A DNA stretch of 38,900 nt from Phocaeicola sartorii JCM 17136 = DSM 21941 (GTDB lineage Bacteria > Bacteroidota > Bacteroidia > Bacteroidales > Bacteroidaceae). Below, in pieces: positions 1 to 9,215 of the stretch. The stretch spans positions 1 to 38,900 of the forward strand of contig NZ_BAKM01000038.1 in the NCBI RefSeq assembly GCF_000614185.1, in the 5' to 3' direction. The translations under genes and the position numbers were made by a program. Numbering within the stretch: the first letter of the stretch is position 1; every line of letters starts with the position of its first letter. A model generated the notes under the pieces. It was not told where the DNA came from and made no database searches. It worked only from the letters and a program-made list of their open reading frames with translations.

Positions 1-1
1 A

Positions 2-253
2 GAGAAAAGTGCCGGGATTGGAGTGTACATGCTGAAATATGTTGTACCCGAAGCCGCTACTATTCATGAAGTCAGCAACACTTTCTATTTCCTGGATATG
101 AAAGAGGAAAAGATTGCTTCATTTGATATCATCTTGGCGGCTAACCCTAATGGTGATTTATCAGATAGATATACTGTTTTACGATTAGTAGAATCTCTTT
201 TTGATATTCTAATAGTAAAAGGGAGTATGGCATCGCACTCCCTTTTACCATAA
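2..253 (+). CDS. 3' end of an unrecognised reading frame, cut by the window edge
   Basis: The frame is open from the left edge to the TAA at 251-253, so the GTG at 23 is probably internal and the true start lies outside the window. About 83 residues are visible. I do not recognise the family and see no signal peptide, membrane segment or clear motif. The last dozen or so codons run through a perfect 12-bp inverted repeat (215-248) that looks like a terminator. That is unusual for a real C-terminus and suggests the original stop was lost or that the frame is a truncated remnant. The next gene is convergent. Confidence 0.35.
   Translation, partial: EKSAGIGVYMLKYVVPEAATIHEVSNTFYFLDMKEEKIASFDIILAANPNGDLSDRYTVLRLVESLFDILIVKGSMASHSLLP
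215..248. terminator. 12-bp hairpin between convergent genes
   Basis: Arms GTAAAAGGGAGT (215-226) and ACTCCCTTTTAC (237-248) are perfectly complementary around a 10-nt loop. It lies 12 nt past the stop of the minus-strand antitoxin gene and overlaps the end of the plus-strand frame. It is probably a terminator, perhaps bidirectional. The trailing T run is short, so activity is inferred. Confidence 0.6.
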
Positions 254-259
254 TATTGA

Positions 260-577
260 TTAACGGGCTATGGCAACAGAATCAAGTATCTGTAGGTCGA
301 GAGCGGATTCTATTTTTGCAATAGTCTCAATAGATAGATTTTCAGTTCCTTTAAGAACACGGGATATGTATTGTTGCGAACAGCCCATTCTCTCGGCAAC
401 CGCTTTCTGTGTAAGGCCCAACTCCTCCATTTTATCAAGCATCATCATGGCAATCATCTGGGAATAGCGTAGCCATGACTTATTGGTTATTCGCCATTCT
501 GCATTTTCCCTCCACTTTGATGGTGTGAGGCTACTATGCTGTTTTAGTTTGCTAATGATTTCACTTTCAGTTTTCAT
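260..577 (-). CDS. XRE-family HTH antitoxin-like protein
   Basis: This 105-residue protein has an XRE (Cro/CI) helix-turn-helix in its C-terminal half, roughly residues 47-97. The core is TQKAVAERMGCSQQYISRVL, where the recognition helix is QQYISRVLKG. The N-terminal 45 residues probably bind the partner. It lies 13 nt downstream of a toxin-like gene on the same strand, so the toxin comes first, as in HigBA-type modules. A strong Shine-Dalgarno AAGGAGG sits just before the ATG, which is uncommon in Bacteroidales and would favour antitoxin translation. It is intact while the toxin is frameshifted. Antitoxin is the inferred role; a plain repressor is possible. Confidence 0.75.
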   Translation of the reverse strand: MKTESEIISKLKQHSSLTPSKWRENAEWRITNKSWLRYSQMIAMMMLDKMEELGLTQKAVAERMGCSQQYISRVLKGTENLSIETIAKIESALDLQILDSVAIAR

Positions 578-590
578 AATTACCTCCTTC

Positions 591-1141
591 TTAATTGATT
601 TCAGTCAGATAATCCTTAAAAGAATCCATGTCTACAATATTGTTATCAAGCATAAACTGTCTCACTTTTTCCATTCTGGCCAATTCAACAAGCGTATGTT
701 CACGCTCCTGCATTGTCCTTGTCAGTTTGATGGCACCTCCGGTTATGACGTAAATTCCGGGATTGAGCTTAATGGCATAAATACGAAGCATGATGCATGA
801 CGTGGTGTGTCACGAAGCCGGGCCTTTTCTTTGCCGAGTATTACTTCTGCAGTGCGGTTGTTATCAAGCGGGCGAAAGATCCGTTCAAGATCTGTGTCAG
901 GAGAAATATCTATGATAAGGCATTGCAGCCGCTCACTATCCTCAATCGTATCATAGATTGCTTGATTGACATCCGTTATTTTGAAATACGAGGCCAGATC
1001 TCTTATGTTTTGCTTAAAAAAGGAACGCAACCAAGATACATCATTCCATTGTTCAAGAATCGTATCAAGGACATTGTCAAGGCAATCATCATATCTGACA
1101 GCCCAAAGATGTTCATTTTCAGTAATACGGTCAAATTCCAT
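591..1141 (-). pseudogene. Toxin-like partner of the XRE gene, single-base frameshift
   Basis: Two overlapping frames form one protein of about 183 residues if one base is restored near 789. The upstream frame reads ...DTPRHAS and then goes out of frame. The downstream frame resumes as LRIYAIKLNPGIYVITGG and ends DYLTEIN. Restoring one G (TGCTT to TGGCTT on the coding strand) gives RHASWLRIYAI. Position and size suggest the toxin of an XRE-linked TA pair, but I cannot name the family. The ATG at 1141 is chosen over the upstream ATG at 1159 because the promoter -7 box (1157-1164) covers the latter. The break may be a real inactivation or a sequence error. Confidence 0.6.
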
Positions 1142-1156
1142 TGCTGATGTTTTCTG

Positions 1157-1201
1157 CAAAGATATGTATTTATTTTCAGTAATACAACTGGAAAGTTGTA
1201 T
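1157..1201 (-). promoter_or_regulatory. Promoter and inverted-repeat operator of the toxin/antitoxin-like operon
   Basis: On the minus strand TTG (1187-1185), a 20-nt spacer and TATCTTTG (1164-1157) match the Bacteroides -33/-7 consensus. A perfect 8-bp inverted repeat, ATACAACT-GGAA-AGTTGTAT (1182-1201), covers the -33 element. That is where an autoregulating XRE antitoxin would be expected to bind. The promoter match is seen; the operator role is inferred. Confidence 0.6.
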
Positions 1202-1204
1202 TTA

Positions 1205-1916
1205 TCCAATTCTTTCTACTATGTTATCCATTCGTTTTCTAAGTTTCACTTGTTTTGCCATAGGTGCCCAAATCATCCTTTCCAAAATGAAACTTAATTT
1301 TATTGAAGCGTGCTGTCTCATGCACGGTATTAGTTTCGGTCTCATCCCATATTTTCAGTTCGGTAACTTGACTTCGCTTGAATCGGTTTACTTCTTTTAG
1401 AAATATCGTAAAGCTTTGATGCATAAATATACCTTTATATTTGAATTGATGTTTAATTTAATTTCTCCATTAAAGCTAATAATTAAAGATGAAATTAACA
1501 TTTAAATCCCAAGATAGGACTGAATATATGGTAATTTGTTTTTAGTAAAACAACTATCATGATATACTATATGTAACATGCAGAATATCAGTGTGTAAAA
1601 TAAGAATTATCCGAAAAATCGGTAGTTTGCTGAGTTACTGCCCATCAAAGAAGAACAGTATGACACAAACTACGGTCGCCGCTATTTATGCCGCTTGTAT
1701 GAGGAAGAAAAGCTGAAAAACAGGGGACTTCTCCAAACAACTGGTTTATGAGCTTGCAAACATGTTTTATCTTATGAATGAGTGATTTAAGTGAAAAATA
1801 TAGGGGATAAGGAGTGAGGGTTTTATAATGAGTGGGTTACAACTGAAAGTGAGGGCTATATCGAAAAATTATATGAACCGTTAGCCAGTATGGCAAATAT
1901 CTATTAAATTTGCCGT
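1205..1916. other. Gene-poor AT-rich stretch with coding relics
   Basis: No intact gene can be supported in this 700-base stretch. Short frames (for example minus strand 1239-1424, 61 codons) show no recognisable motif. A decayed coding fragment is listed at 1602-1785. A second fragment, ending in LYEPLASMANIY and a TAA just before queH, can be read at about 1829-1909 on the plus strand. The stretch looks like eroded accessory DNA between the TA pair and the chromosomal queH gene. Confidence 0.5.
1602..1785 (+). pseudogene. Relic of a gene 3' end
   Basis: A protein-like fragment can be read with an in-frame TAG at 1623 and a frame change at the GGGG run 1723-1726. The parts are NYGRRYLCRLYEEEKLKNR and then DFSKQLVYELANMFYLMNE followed by TGA. 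The charged, helical character and the continuation in a second frame argue for a decayed gene rather than chance. The family is not recognised. No start, RBS or upstream coding sequence remains. Confidence 0.3.
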
Positions 1917-2507
1917 ATGAAAAAGAAATTCCAGCTTGAAGTTCCGGGAGGAGCCGGCAAGGTGTTGCTCCATACTTGTTGTGCTCCTTGTTCATCAGCC
2001 ATCATAGAGTGCTTGATGCAGCATGGTGTCACTCCGGTTATCTATTATTGTAATCCCAATATTTATCCGTTGGAGGAATACATTATCCGTAAAGATGAAT
2101 GCACCCGGTACGCCCGGTCCCTGGGATTGAAAATTATAGATGCCGATTATGATCATGACGCCTGGCGTTGTCGAATGGCAGGAATGGAGCAAGAACCTGA
2201 AAGAGGAGGCCGTTGCCTGTGTTGTTTCAAGATGCGTTTGCAGGAAACCGCGCGTTATGCCCACGAGCACGGATTCTCGGTTATCACTACTACGCTTGCT
2301 TCCAGCCGTTGGAAAAGTCTGGAACAGATAGAGGAGGCGGGTCGATATGCTACGGCTTCTTATCCGGATGTCACTTATTGGGAACAGAACTGGCGCAAAG
2401 GCGGATTGAGCGAGCGTCGCATTGCTATCATCAAGGAATATAATTTCTATAATCAGCAATATTGTGGCTGCGAGTTCAGTATGCGGAAAGAAGAAAAGGA
2501 AGGATGA
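1917..2507 (+). CDS. queH: Epoxyqueuosine reductase QueH
   Basis: QueH reduces epoxyqueuosine to queuosine in the wobble base of tRNAs with GUN anticodons and is the non-homologous alternative to the cobalamin-dependent QueG. The 196-residue protein shows the family's cysteine pattern: HTCCAPC (C21, C22, C25) near the N-terminus, GGRCLCCFKMR (C100, C102, C103) in the middle and NQQYCGCEFS (C183, C185) at the C-terminus. These bind an iron-sulfur/iron centre and form the redox pair in characterised homologues. Length is normal. The stop overlaps the start of the next gene (ATGA at 2504-2507), implying translational coupling although the functions look unrelated. It is a cytoplasmic housekeeping enzyme. 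Confidence 0.92.
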   Translation: MKKKFQLEVPGGAGKVLLHTCCAPCSSAIIECLMQHGVTPVIYYCNPNIYPLEEYIIRKDECTRYARSLGLKIIDADYDHDAWRCRMAGMEQEPERGGRCLCCFKMRLQETARYAHEHGFSVITTTLASSRWKSLEQIEEAGRYATASYPDVTYWEQNWRKGGLSERRIAIIKEYNFYNQQYCGCEFSMRKEEKEG

Positions 2508-4321
2508 CGGGAATGAAGATGCTTAAACTGTGGGTGGTTGTAATGTTATGGGGATTTTTGCCTGTTGTTTCGGAGGCACGGGAAGACATAAATAATGCCA
2601 TAAATATGCAGTTGGAACATCTGAAACAACATCCTAAAGATAAAGAAGCGCTTCGGAAAGTTAGTTTTCTCTATCTGAACAAAGCTGATTATGATCAGGC
2701 TATCTTCTATGGACGACAATTGTTTGAGATAGGTTATGATGAACAGGATTACAATGGCGCTGTAATTTATTCTCATATTTGTCTGGGGCAGGCCCACATG
2801 ATGAAGGGAAATGTAAAGGAGGCTTATAGTCATTTAGGGCAGGCCAGGCTGATAGGTGAAAGTAATAAAAATGATTCCGCCTTATGTTCCGTATATAATG
2901 GTCTGGGACTTTATGCATCGAATGTCCAGAAAGACTATTATCGTTCACTAACTTATTTCTTCCAAGGGGTTGAAGCTGCAAAGCGTTGTCATTATGACAG
3001 ACTCTACTCCATTTTGCTTTCTAATATTGCCGGCATTTATTATTTGAAAAATGACAGCACAGGATTGAAATATGCCCTTGAATGTTATGAACTGGGACAT
3101 GAACGGAAAGATCCTTATCTGATCTATAGTGGTTCAACCAATACCGCTTATATGTATTATTTGAAGAGTGACTATAATACAGCATTGAAATATATTCAGG
3201 AGGCGGAGTTCACCATGGTGCAGAATGATTTTTATGATCAATCAAACGTTTATAATCTTTATGGGTATATTCTGCACAAGTTGAATAAAGATGATGAAGC
3301 GATGGACTTTTTCCGGAAGGCTTTGGATTTGAAAGAACAGGGAAATATTTCTTCTGTGATGAATTCCTATTTGGGCTATGCCGGAATTTTAATGGAGCAT
3401 CACCAGTATGACCGGGCTGTACGGATGCTGAAAGCCGGAATAGAATTGTCTTACCAACAGGCCAATGCCATTTATCGAAGTGATCTGTTGCAGGCTTTAT
3501 CCCGATGTTATGAAGAAGATGGTATGCCGGTAGAGGCGTTGAAGTATCATAAGCTCTATCAGCTGGAAACGGATAGCTTGTATAATGCGGAAAAGGAACG
3601 TGCCGTGGGGGAGATACGCGCAAAATACGATATGGAACGGCAGGAAAACGAGATAAAACAGAATCGCCTGGAATTATTGGAAAAGGAAAATAAGATGCAA
3701 CTGCTTATAGCCGGATTTATCTGTATCTTCATAGCCGCTTCTTTGCTATATTACTTATATTACAGAAAGAATAAGCTGTATCTTACCATTGTGAAGCAAA
3801 ATCAGGATGCCATCCGGCGCGAACAGCAATTGCAGCACAAAATAGACGAGCAGTTTGCAGAGATAGACCGCCAGTCCGCTCTTTTACAAGAACATCTTAC
3901 AGACCCGGCGAAAACTTCTTTGCCGCAACCTGAGAAATATGCGTCATCCTCGCTGACGGATGAAAAGAAGCAGGATTTATTTCTGCGTCTGGAAACGTTG
4001 TTGCAGGAGGAGAAGGTATTTACAGACAATTTGCTGACCAAAGAGAAAGTAGCGGAAATGTTGGGAACTAATCGTACTTATCTCTCCCAGATCATCAATG
4101 AGCAGACCAAGCAGACTTTTACTCAGTTTGTAAATGGTTTCCGCACAAAAGAGGCAGTCCGTTTACTTTCCGATCCGGATAACCAAACTCCGTTAAAGGC
4201 GATTTCTGCTGAGTTGGGCTTTAATTCCATGACTACTTTCTACAGCCAGTTCCAGACGGCTACCGGTATGACTCCCGCCCAGTATAGAAACAAAGTGCAG
4301 GAATTGCATAAAAATAGATAA
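2504..4321 (+). CDS. Membrane-anchored TPR protein with C-terminal AraC-type HTH
   Basis: The start at 2504 overlaps the queH stop by four bases and follows GGAAGG; an upstream in-frame start would lie inside queH. The N-terminus (MKMLKLWVVVMLWGF...) is a signal or anchor segment. Then come about six tetratricopeptide repeats to roughly residue 370, a short coiled coil, a transmembrane helix (LLIAGFICIFIAASLLYYLY), a second coiled coil, and an AraC/XylS-type DNA-binding domain in the last 110 residues (LTKEKVAEMLGTNRTYLSQI, then ISAELGFNSMTTFYSQF). The topology places the TPRs in the periplasm and the HTH in the cytoplasm. It directly precedes a SusC/SusD operon on the same strand and is probably its one-component regulator. 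It has no kinase or receiver domain, unlike hybrid two-component systems. The ligand is unknown. Confidence 0.85.
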   Translation: MTGMKMLKLWVVVMLWGFLPVVSEAREDINNAINMQLEHLKQHPKDKEALRKVSFLYLNKADYDQAIFYGRQLFEIGYDEQDYNGAVIYSHICLGQAHMMKGNVKEAYSHLGQARLIGESNKNDSALCSVYNGLGLYASNVQKDYYRSLTYFFQGVEAAKRCHYDRLYSILLSNIAGIYYLKNDSTGLKYALECYELGHERKDPYLIYSGSTNTAYMYYLKSDYNTALKYIQEAEFTMVQNDFYDQSNVYNLYGYILHKLNKDDEAMDFFRKALDLKEQGNISSVMNSYLGYAGILMEHHQYDRAVRMLKAGIELSYQQANAIYRSDLLQALSRCYEEDGMPVEALKYHKLYQLETDSLYNAEKERAVGEIRAKYDMERQENEIKQNRLELLEKENKMQLLIAGFICIFIAASLLYYLYYRKNKLYLTIVKQNQDAIRREQQLQHKIDEQFAEIDRQSALLQEHLTDPAKTSLPQPEKYASSSLTDEKKQDLFLRLETLLQEEKVFTDNLLTKEKVAEMLGTNRTYLSQIINEQTKQTFTQFVNGFRTKEAVRLLSDPDNQTPLKAISAELGFNSMTTFYSQFQTATGMTPAQYRNKVQELHKNR

Positions 4322-4344
4322 TCTGTTAATCTGATATCATTAAT

Positions 4345-4378
4345 TTATCCAAATGCAGCAATTGCCGCATTTGGATAA
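4345..4378 (+). terminator. Terminator after the TPR/AraC gene
   Basis: Perfect 12-bp stem TTATCCAAATGC / GCATTTGGATAA (4345-4356, 4367-4378) with a 10-nt loop, followed by TCTCTTTTTGCT. It lies 24 nt after the regulator stop and separates queH-regulator transcription from the SusC operon. Confidence 0.75.
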
Positions 4379-4478
4379 TCTCTTTTTGCTATAATTTGAA
4401 ACTTTATGCATTAATTTGCTATCGATGTTACAAGCTGCAAGACTGTTTTAGCAATGAAATGAGACTTAAAAAGGGATT

Positions 4479-7400
4479 ATGAACAGTATTAATATTAAAT
4501 CTATGAAGAGTATGAAACATTCAGATTACCACGGAAAGCTGCTTCGGCTGGTGATGATTTTCGTAGCATTGTTTTTGTATGGAACAATGTCCTATGCACA
4601 AACAGACCGGATGATCAGCGGTATAGTTGTAGATGAGAATGGAGCCCCCCTGCCTGCCGCTCACATCCGCCAGGTGAGCCAGACGAAAGGGGAGGAACTG
4701 GCTGCCGTCATAACCGATATGAACGGGCATTTCCGGCTGACCCTGCTCCGCACGGCGAAAGAGATAGAAGTTTCTTTTTTGGGCTATGAATCAAAAAAAG
4801 TAAGACTGACAAGTGCGGAAAGTTACAGGATAGCCTTGGAGCCGGCCTCCGAACTGCTGGACGAGGTGGTGGTGACCGGATATCAGACTATCTCCCGGGA
4901 ACGGGCCACCGGGTCATTTGCAAAAGTGGATTCAAAAAAGTTGGAAACCCAACGATTAAGCAGTGTCGGCTCATTGATGGAGGGAAGAATAGCGGGTTAT
5001 AGTGACGGCAAGATACGTGGTGTAACTTCGATGAACGGACTCACTACTCCTCTGTACGTGATTGATGGGTTTCCGGTAGAGAAAACGATTTCTGACGGAC
5101 GGGGTAACTGGGTGGAAAATGTGCCTGATCTGAATATAGAGGATATTGAGAATATTACGGTATTAAAAGATGCTGCAGCTACATCTATCTATGGTGCCCG
5201 TGCTGCCAATGGAGTAGTGGTCATCACGACCAAAAAGGCAGGAAAGAATCAGCTGAATGTTTCATTTTCAGCGACACTGACAGTACGTCCTTATCATTTT
5301 TATACCGGTCATTTGGCTGGTACGGCCGACATGATAGAGATGGAAAAGGAATGGGCGGCCATGAATCCTAATCTTCAGGGGGAGGGAGCGTCCGGATATG
5401 CGCAGAATTTGTTGGATAACGCGTCCATGTATTCCTATCTGGGGGCACAGGCCATTTTAAAACATCATACAGGTGCGATCAGCGAAACACAGATGGAGCA
5501 GACCTTGCATGAATTGGCTTCGCGGGGATTTCGTTATTACGATGATGTGAAGAAATATGGTAAACGAAATCCGTTTTCACAACAATATAACTTGAATATC
5601 GGGCGTGGAACGGAAAAAAATACGTTTAATGCTTCGCTGTCTTACCGGAATAACCGGGAAGAGGATAAATATACTGACAGCGAGAGTTTCGGCTTGAATT
5701 TGCTGAACACTACCCGGCTTACTTCATGGCTGACTTTGGACTTGGGAACGTATCTGAATTATGGAGACGGTACGACGCAGAGTTATAATCTGACCTCACC
5801 GGGATATAATTATGTTCCCTATAGTTCATTGTTGAACGGTGATGGAAGCTATTATACCAACACGGCTGCCGACCGGTACAGCAAGTCGCAGCAGGAAATT
5901 ATTTCTTCTTACGGATTGTATAGTATGGATATTACTCCTTTGGACGAATTGGGAAGAAACTTGTTGAAGAGCAGGAATTTCAGTAACCGTACTTTTGCGA
6001 GACTTAATTTAAAATTCACAGATTGGTTGAGATACGCGGCTTCATTCCAATATGAAGTGGGAGAGTACAAGACCAGCCAGTTGCAGGACAAGGAAAGCTA
6101 TGATGTACGTAATAAAGTCAATGCCTTTGCTACTGATGCAGACGGGAGCAGCCGGGTTGTTTACAATCTTCCTTATGGTAATATATATACAACGGGGACT
6201 AATAGTATCCGTGCTTATAATTTCCGTCAGCAAGTGGACTTTAATAAGACATTTGCGGAAAAACATGATGTGACCGCTCTGTTCGGTATGGAGATACGTG
6301 AAAACAAGACGGAATACAATAATAGAAAATACTATAACTACGATCCGGCCTTGCTGACTTATGATCTGATTGATGAACGGGTCTTGAGTAATACATATAC
6401 CGGGGTATTGGGTAGTTATGTATCATTCAGCAAGAATGATATCTCCAGCATTTATGAACTGGTGAATCGTTTTGTCTCTTTTTATGGCAATGCCGCCTAC
6501 ACGTATGACAGTAAATATATGGTGACGGGAAGTATTCGTTGGGATCGTACCAATTTGTTTGCTACCGGTTCCAAGTATCAGAAGAAACCCATCTGGTCGG
6601 TAGGTGCTGCCTGGAATGTGGATAAGGAATCTTTTTTTGAAGTTCCATTTGTGAATATGATGAAATTTCGTTTCAGTTATGGTATCGGTGGTAACATCGC
6701 CAAGAATTCTGCTCCTTATATGACGGCTTATTACAATAATAATACCCATGTAGGTGGCATAGAAGGGACGATCAGTAACCGTCCTAATCCTGATTTGCGG
6801 TGGGAAAAGACAACCACAACTAATATTGGTGTGGATTTCTCTATGTTTAGAAACCGCTTGAACGGTTCTATTGAATATTATAATAAGTCGGGTGTGGATT
6901 TGTTGGCCAATACCAATGGAGTACCTACCGAAGGATTTGGCTATTCTACTTATACCATGAATAATGGAAAAATGAGAAACCGAGGATTCGAGCTGACCCT
7001 TTCCGGTGATGTCATTACGGGAAAAGACTGGAACTGGAATGTAGGTGGTGTGCTGGGGTACAATAAGAATAAAGTGACCTATGTCAATGTGAAGGCGCCT
7101 GCTATTTTTCTTCAATTCGATTATCCTGCTGCCTATCCCCGTGTCGGAGTGCCTTATGATGCCATTTATGGCTATCAGTGGGCGGGGCTGGATGATAAAG
7201 GACAGCCTCAGGTGTATGACTCGGAAGGAAATATCCATGTAAGCAGCTCACCGCAGAAAGTGGAGGATGCCGTGTATTTGGGGACGTCTGTTCCGGTTTA
7301 TACCGGGGCGGTTAATACCAATCTCCGTTATAAGAATTGGGAGCTGGCTGCTCAACTGCTGTTTGAAGGAGGACACAAGATGCGGAACACCAATATAGCT

Positions 7401-7763
7401 TATCCGGGATTGGGAGTGACAAGCAAGGATGTCAGCCGGCGCTGGCGTCAGCCTGGTGATGAGGCATATACCAATGTGCCGCGTTATGTATCACCGGAAA
7501 GCAGGGATTATAACTATTATTCATCCGATCTTTATTATAAAGCTTCCATCCATGTACTGGATGCCGATAACTGGCGTTTGAAGAATCTCTCCGTCACTTA
7601 TCATATCCCCACAAGTATATGCCGGAAATTTTATGTAAAGAACGCACGCATCATGCTGGGCATGGAGAATGTGTTCACTTTGGCTAAAAGCCGTGATGTG
7701 AAATGGATGCTTGGGGGATATAGTAAACCGAATTATTTGTGTAATGTCAACTTGAACTTTTAA
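4479..7763 (+). CDS. SusC/RagA-family TonB-dependent outer-membrane transporter
   Basis: This 1094-residue protein has a signal peptide ending near MSYAQT. A carboxypeptidase-regulatory-like beta domain follows (ISGIVVDENGAPLPAAHI, about residues 45-125). Next are the SusC signature LDEVVVTGYQTISRERATGSF and the plug domain (LYVIDGFPVE, IENITVLKDAAATSIYGARA, ANGVVVITTKK), then a long 22-strand barrel ending in NVNLNF with the C-terminal aromatic residue. It should import a nutrient too large for porins, using TonB energy, with the SusD partner as lid. There is no N-terminal STN domain, so FecR-type signalling is not expected; control is probably by the upstream TPR/AraC protein. Thirteen bases separate it from SusD. 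The substrate is unknown and no glycan-degrading enzyme is nearby. Confidence 0.93.
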   Translation: MNSINIKSMKSMKHSDYHGKLLRLVMIFVALFLYGTMSYAQTDRMISGIVVDENGAPLPAAHIRQVSQTKGEELAAVITDMNGHFRLTLLRTAKEIEVSFLGYESKKVRLTSAESYRIALEPASELLDEVVVTGYQTISRERATGSFAKVDSKKLETQRLSSVGSLMEGRIAGYSDGKIRGVTSMNGLTTPLYVIDGFPVEKTISDGRGNWVENVPDLNIEDIENITVLKDAAATSIYGARAANGVVVITTKKAGKNQLNVSFSATLTVRPYHFYTGHLAGTADMIEMEKEWAAMNPNLQGEGASGYAQNLLDNASMYSYLGAQAILKHHTGAISETQMEQTLHELASRGFRYYDDVKKYGKRNPFSQQYNLNIGRGTEKNTFNASLSYRNNREEDKYTDSESFGLNLLNTTRLTSWLTLDLGTYLNYGDGTTQSYNLTSPGYNYVPYSSLLNGDGSYYTNTAADRYSKSQQEIISSYGLYSMDITPLDELGRNLLKSRNFSNRTFARLNLKFTDWLRYAASFQYEVGEYKTSQLQDKESYDVRNKVNAFATDADGSSRVVYNLPYGNIYTTGTNSIRAYNFRQQVDFNKTFAEKHDVTALFGMEIRENKTEYNNRKYYNYDPALLTYDLIDERVLSNTYTGVLGSYVSFSKNDISSIYELVNRFVSFYGNAAYTYDSKYMVTGSIRWDRTNLFATGSKYQKKPIWSVGAAWNVDKESFFEVPFVNMMKFRFSYGIGGNIAKNSAPYMTAYYNNNTHVGGIEGTISNRPNPDLRWEKTTTTNIGVDFSMFRNRLNGSIEYYNKSGVDLLANTNGVPTEGFGYSTYTMNNGKMRNRGFELTLSGDVITGKDWNWNVGGVLGYNKNKVTYVNVKAPAIFLQFDYPAAYPRVGVPYDAIYGYQWAGLDDKGQPQVYDSEGNIHVSSSPQKVEDAVYLGTSVPVYTGAVNTNLRYKNWELAAQLLFEGGHKMRNTNIAYPGLGVTSKDVSRRWRQPGDEAYTNVPRYVSPESRDYNYYSSDLYYKASIHVLDADNWRLKNLSVTYHIPTSICRKFYVKNARIMLGMENVFTLAKSRDVKWMLGGYSKPNYLCNVNLNF

Positions 7764-7775
7764 AGGAGAGGCAAT

Positions 7776-9197
7776 ATGAAAAAGATACTATTTATGATCA
7801 TGAGTGTGCTGGGGTGGATGAATCTGACCTCTTGTAATGACTATCTGGATATTGTGCCTAAAGGGAATAAGATTCCGGCTACCTTGGCTGATTTTGAAGC
7901 ATTGTTGCGAGATGAATATACCATTGGCTATATTCCTGTTACAAATAGTCTTTATTTGTTGAATGATAAATTTGTAGGACAAAGTAGCCTGAATAGCGTT
8001 ACCCTTACGAGTGTCAATTATCTGTGGAATGAAACAGCGGACAGAATTGTGTTGAACAATCAGGACGAAGGAACCTACTATCGCAGTTATATGGCTGTTT
8101 CTACTTGTAATCTTTTGTTGGAGCATGTTCCCGTTGCAACCGAAGCGACTGATTCCGAACGCAATGAGGTGATGGCTTATGCCAAAGTGATTCGTGCTAT
8201 GAGCTATTATATATTGGCTAATTATTATGCGGACACTTATGTCGCTGCAACTGCCGGAACAAAACTGAGTGTGCCTTTGATAACCAGTGCCGATATCAAT
8301 GCTCCCCACAAACAGGTCACTATTCAGGAAATCTATGATTTCATGATTAAAGATGTGAAAGAAGCCATACAGCAAGGATTGCCCCGACAGTCAAAGACTG
8401 TGATCCATCCCAATTTGGGAGCGGCCTATGCCTTTTTGGCGCGGGTCTATCTGCAAATGGCGAATTACGAAGAAGCGCTGAAGTATGCGGATATGGCTTT
8501 GGAGCAGAATGATAATCTGTATGACTGGACTTCTTATTACGACACTCATAAGGAAGCTATTACAAAAGAAGGAAGTTATCCGTCATTACCGTCAGCGGCA
8601 GGATATGACTATGTGGAGAATTACTACTTCCGTTGTGGAGAAGGTAACCCGAACTATGCTACCGGTGAACTCAATATTCCGGTGGAACGTGCGGCGGGTT
8701 TCGAGGAAGGTGACGCACGTTTTCTTTCCCGCTGGAAACTGCGTACAGTAAATCAGGATACTTACTATCAAGGTTTGGCCAGAGGATATTTCAATGGGGC
8801 CGGTCTGACTACGTGCGAGGTATATCTCATCAAGGCCGAATGTTTGGCGCGCCGGGCCACAGGTAATGATTTCTCTGCTGCTATGGATGTGTTGAACAAG
8901 GTACGTAAGACCCGTATTCTGCCGGAAGTATATCAACCCTTGCAGGTTTCAACTTTGACCGAAGCTATTGACTTGATCCGACGTACGAAAGACAATGACT
9001 TGATTTTCACGATTGTGCCATTCGCTGATGCCCGGCGGTTTAACGCCGAAGGTACTTTTGCACGTACACTGTCTAAAACATGGAAAGGGCAGACTTACAC
9101 ATTAATCCCGGCCTCACATCTTTGGATCATGCCTTTCCCGGCAGGTGCCGTTCAGAATCCGGGTAATGGAACGATCACTCAAAATGTATCTAAATAA
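7776..9197 (+). CDS. SusD/RagB-family surface lipoprotein
   Basis: This 473-residue SusD-like nutrient-binding lipoprotein has a signal peptide with lipobox LTSC (C20) followed by NDYLDIVPKG, the usual SusD N-terminus. TPR-like helices lie in the middle (LGAAYAFLARVYLQMANYEE). The C-terminal half has the typical YLIKAECLAR...AMDVLNKVRKTR motif. It forms the outer lid on the preceding SusC protein and is translated from the same transcript. The RBS GGAGAGG lies just before the ATG. Confidence 0.92.
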   Translation: MKKILFMIMSVLGWMNLTSCNDYLDIVPKGNKIPATLADFEALLRDEYTIGYIPVTNSLYLLNDKFVGQSSLNSVTLTSVNYLWNETADRIVLNNQDEGTYYRSYMAVSTCNLLLEHVPVATEATDSERNEVMAYAKVIRAMSYYILANYYADTYVAATAGTKLSVPLITSADINAPHKQVTIQEIYDFMIKDVKEAIQQGLPRQSKTVIHPNLGAAYAFLARVYLQMANYEEALKYADMALEQNDNLYDWTSYYDTHKEAITKEGSYPSLPSAAGYDYVENYYFRCGEGNPNYATGELNIPVERAAGFEEGDARFLSRWKLRTVNQDTYYQGLARGYFNGAGLTTCEVYLIKAECLARRATGNDFSAAMDVLNKVRKTRILPEVYQPLQVSTLTEAIDLIRRTKDNDLIFTIVPFADARRFNAEGTFARTLSKTWKGQTYTLIPASHLWIMPFPAGAVQNPGNGTITQNVSK

Positions 9198-9215
9198 CCT
9201 ATAAAAACAGATTTT

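Noticed and set aside
966..1424. Open frames on both strands upstream of the toxin gene
   Set aside because: Short, overlapping, and without recognisable motif or promoter. They are consistent with chance.
6423..7238. A 271-codon minus-strand frame inside the first SusC gene
   Set aside because: Antisense shadow of a clear SusC barrel. Its composition is repetitive and no start context is seen.
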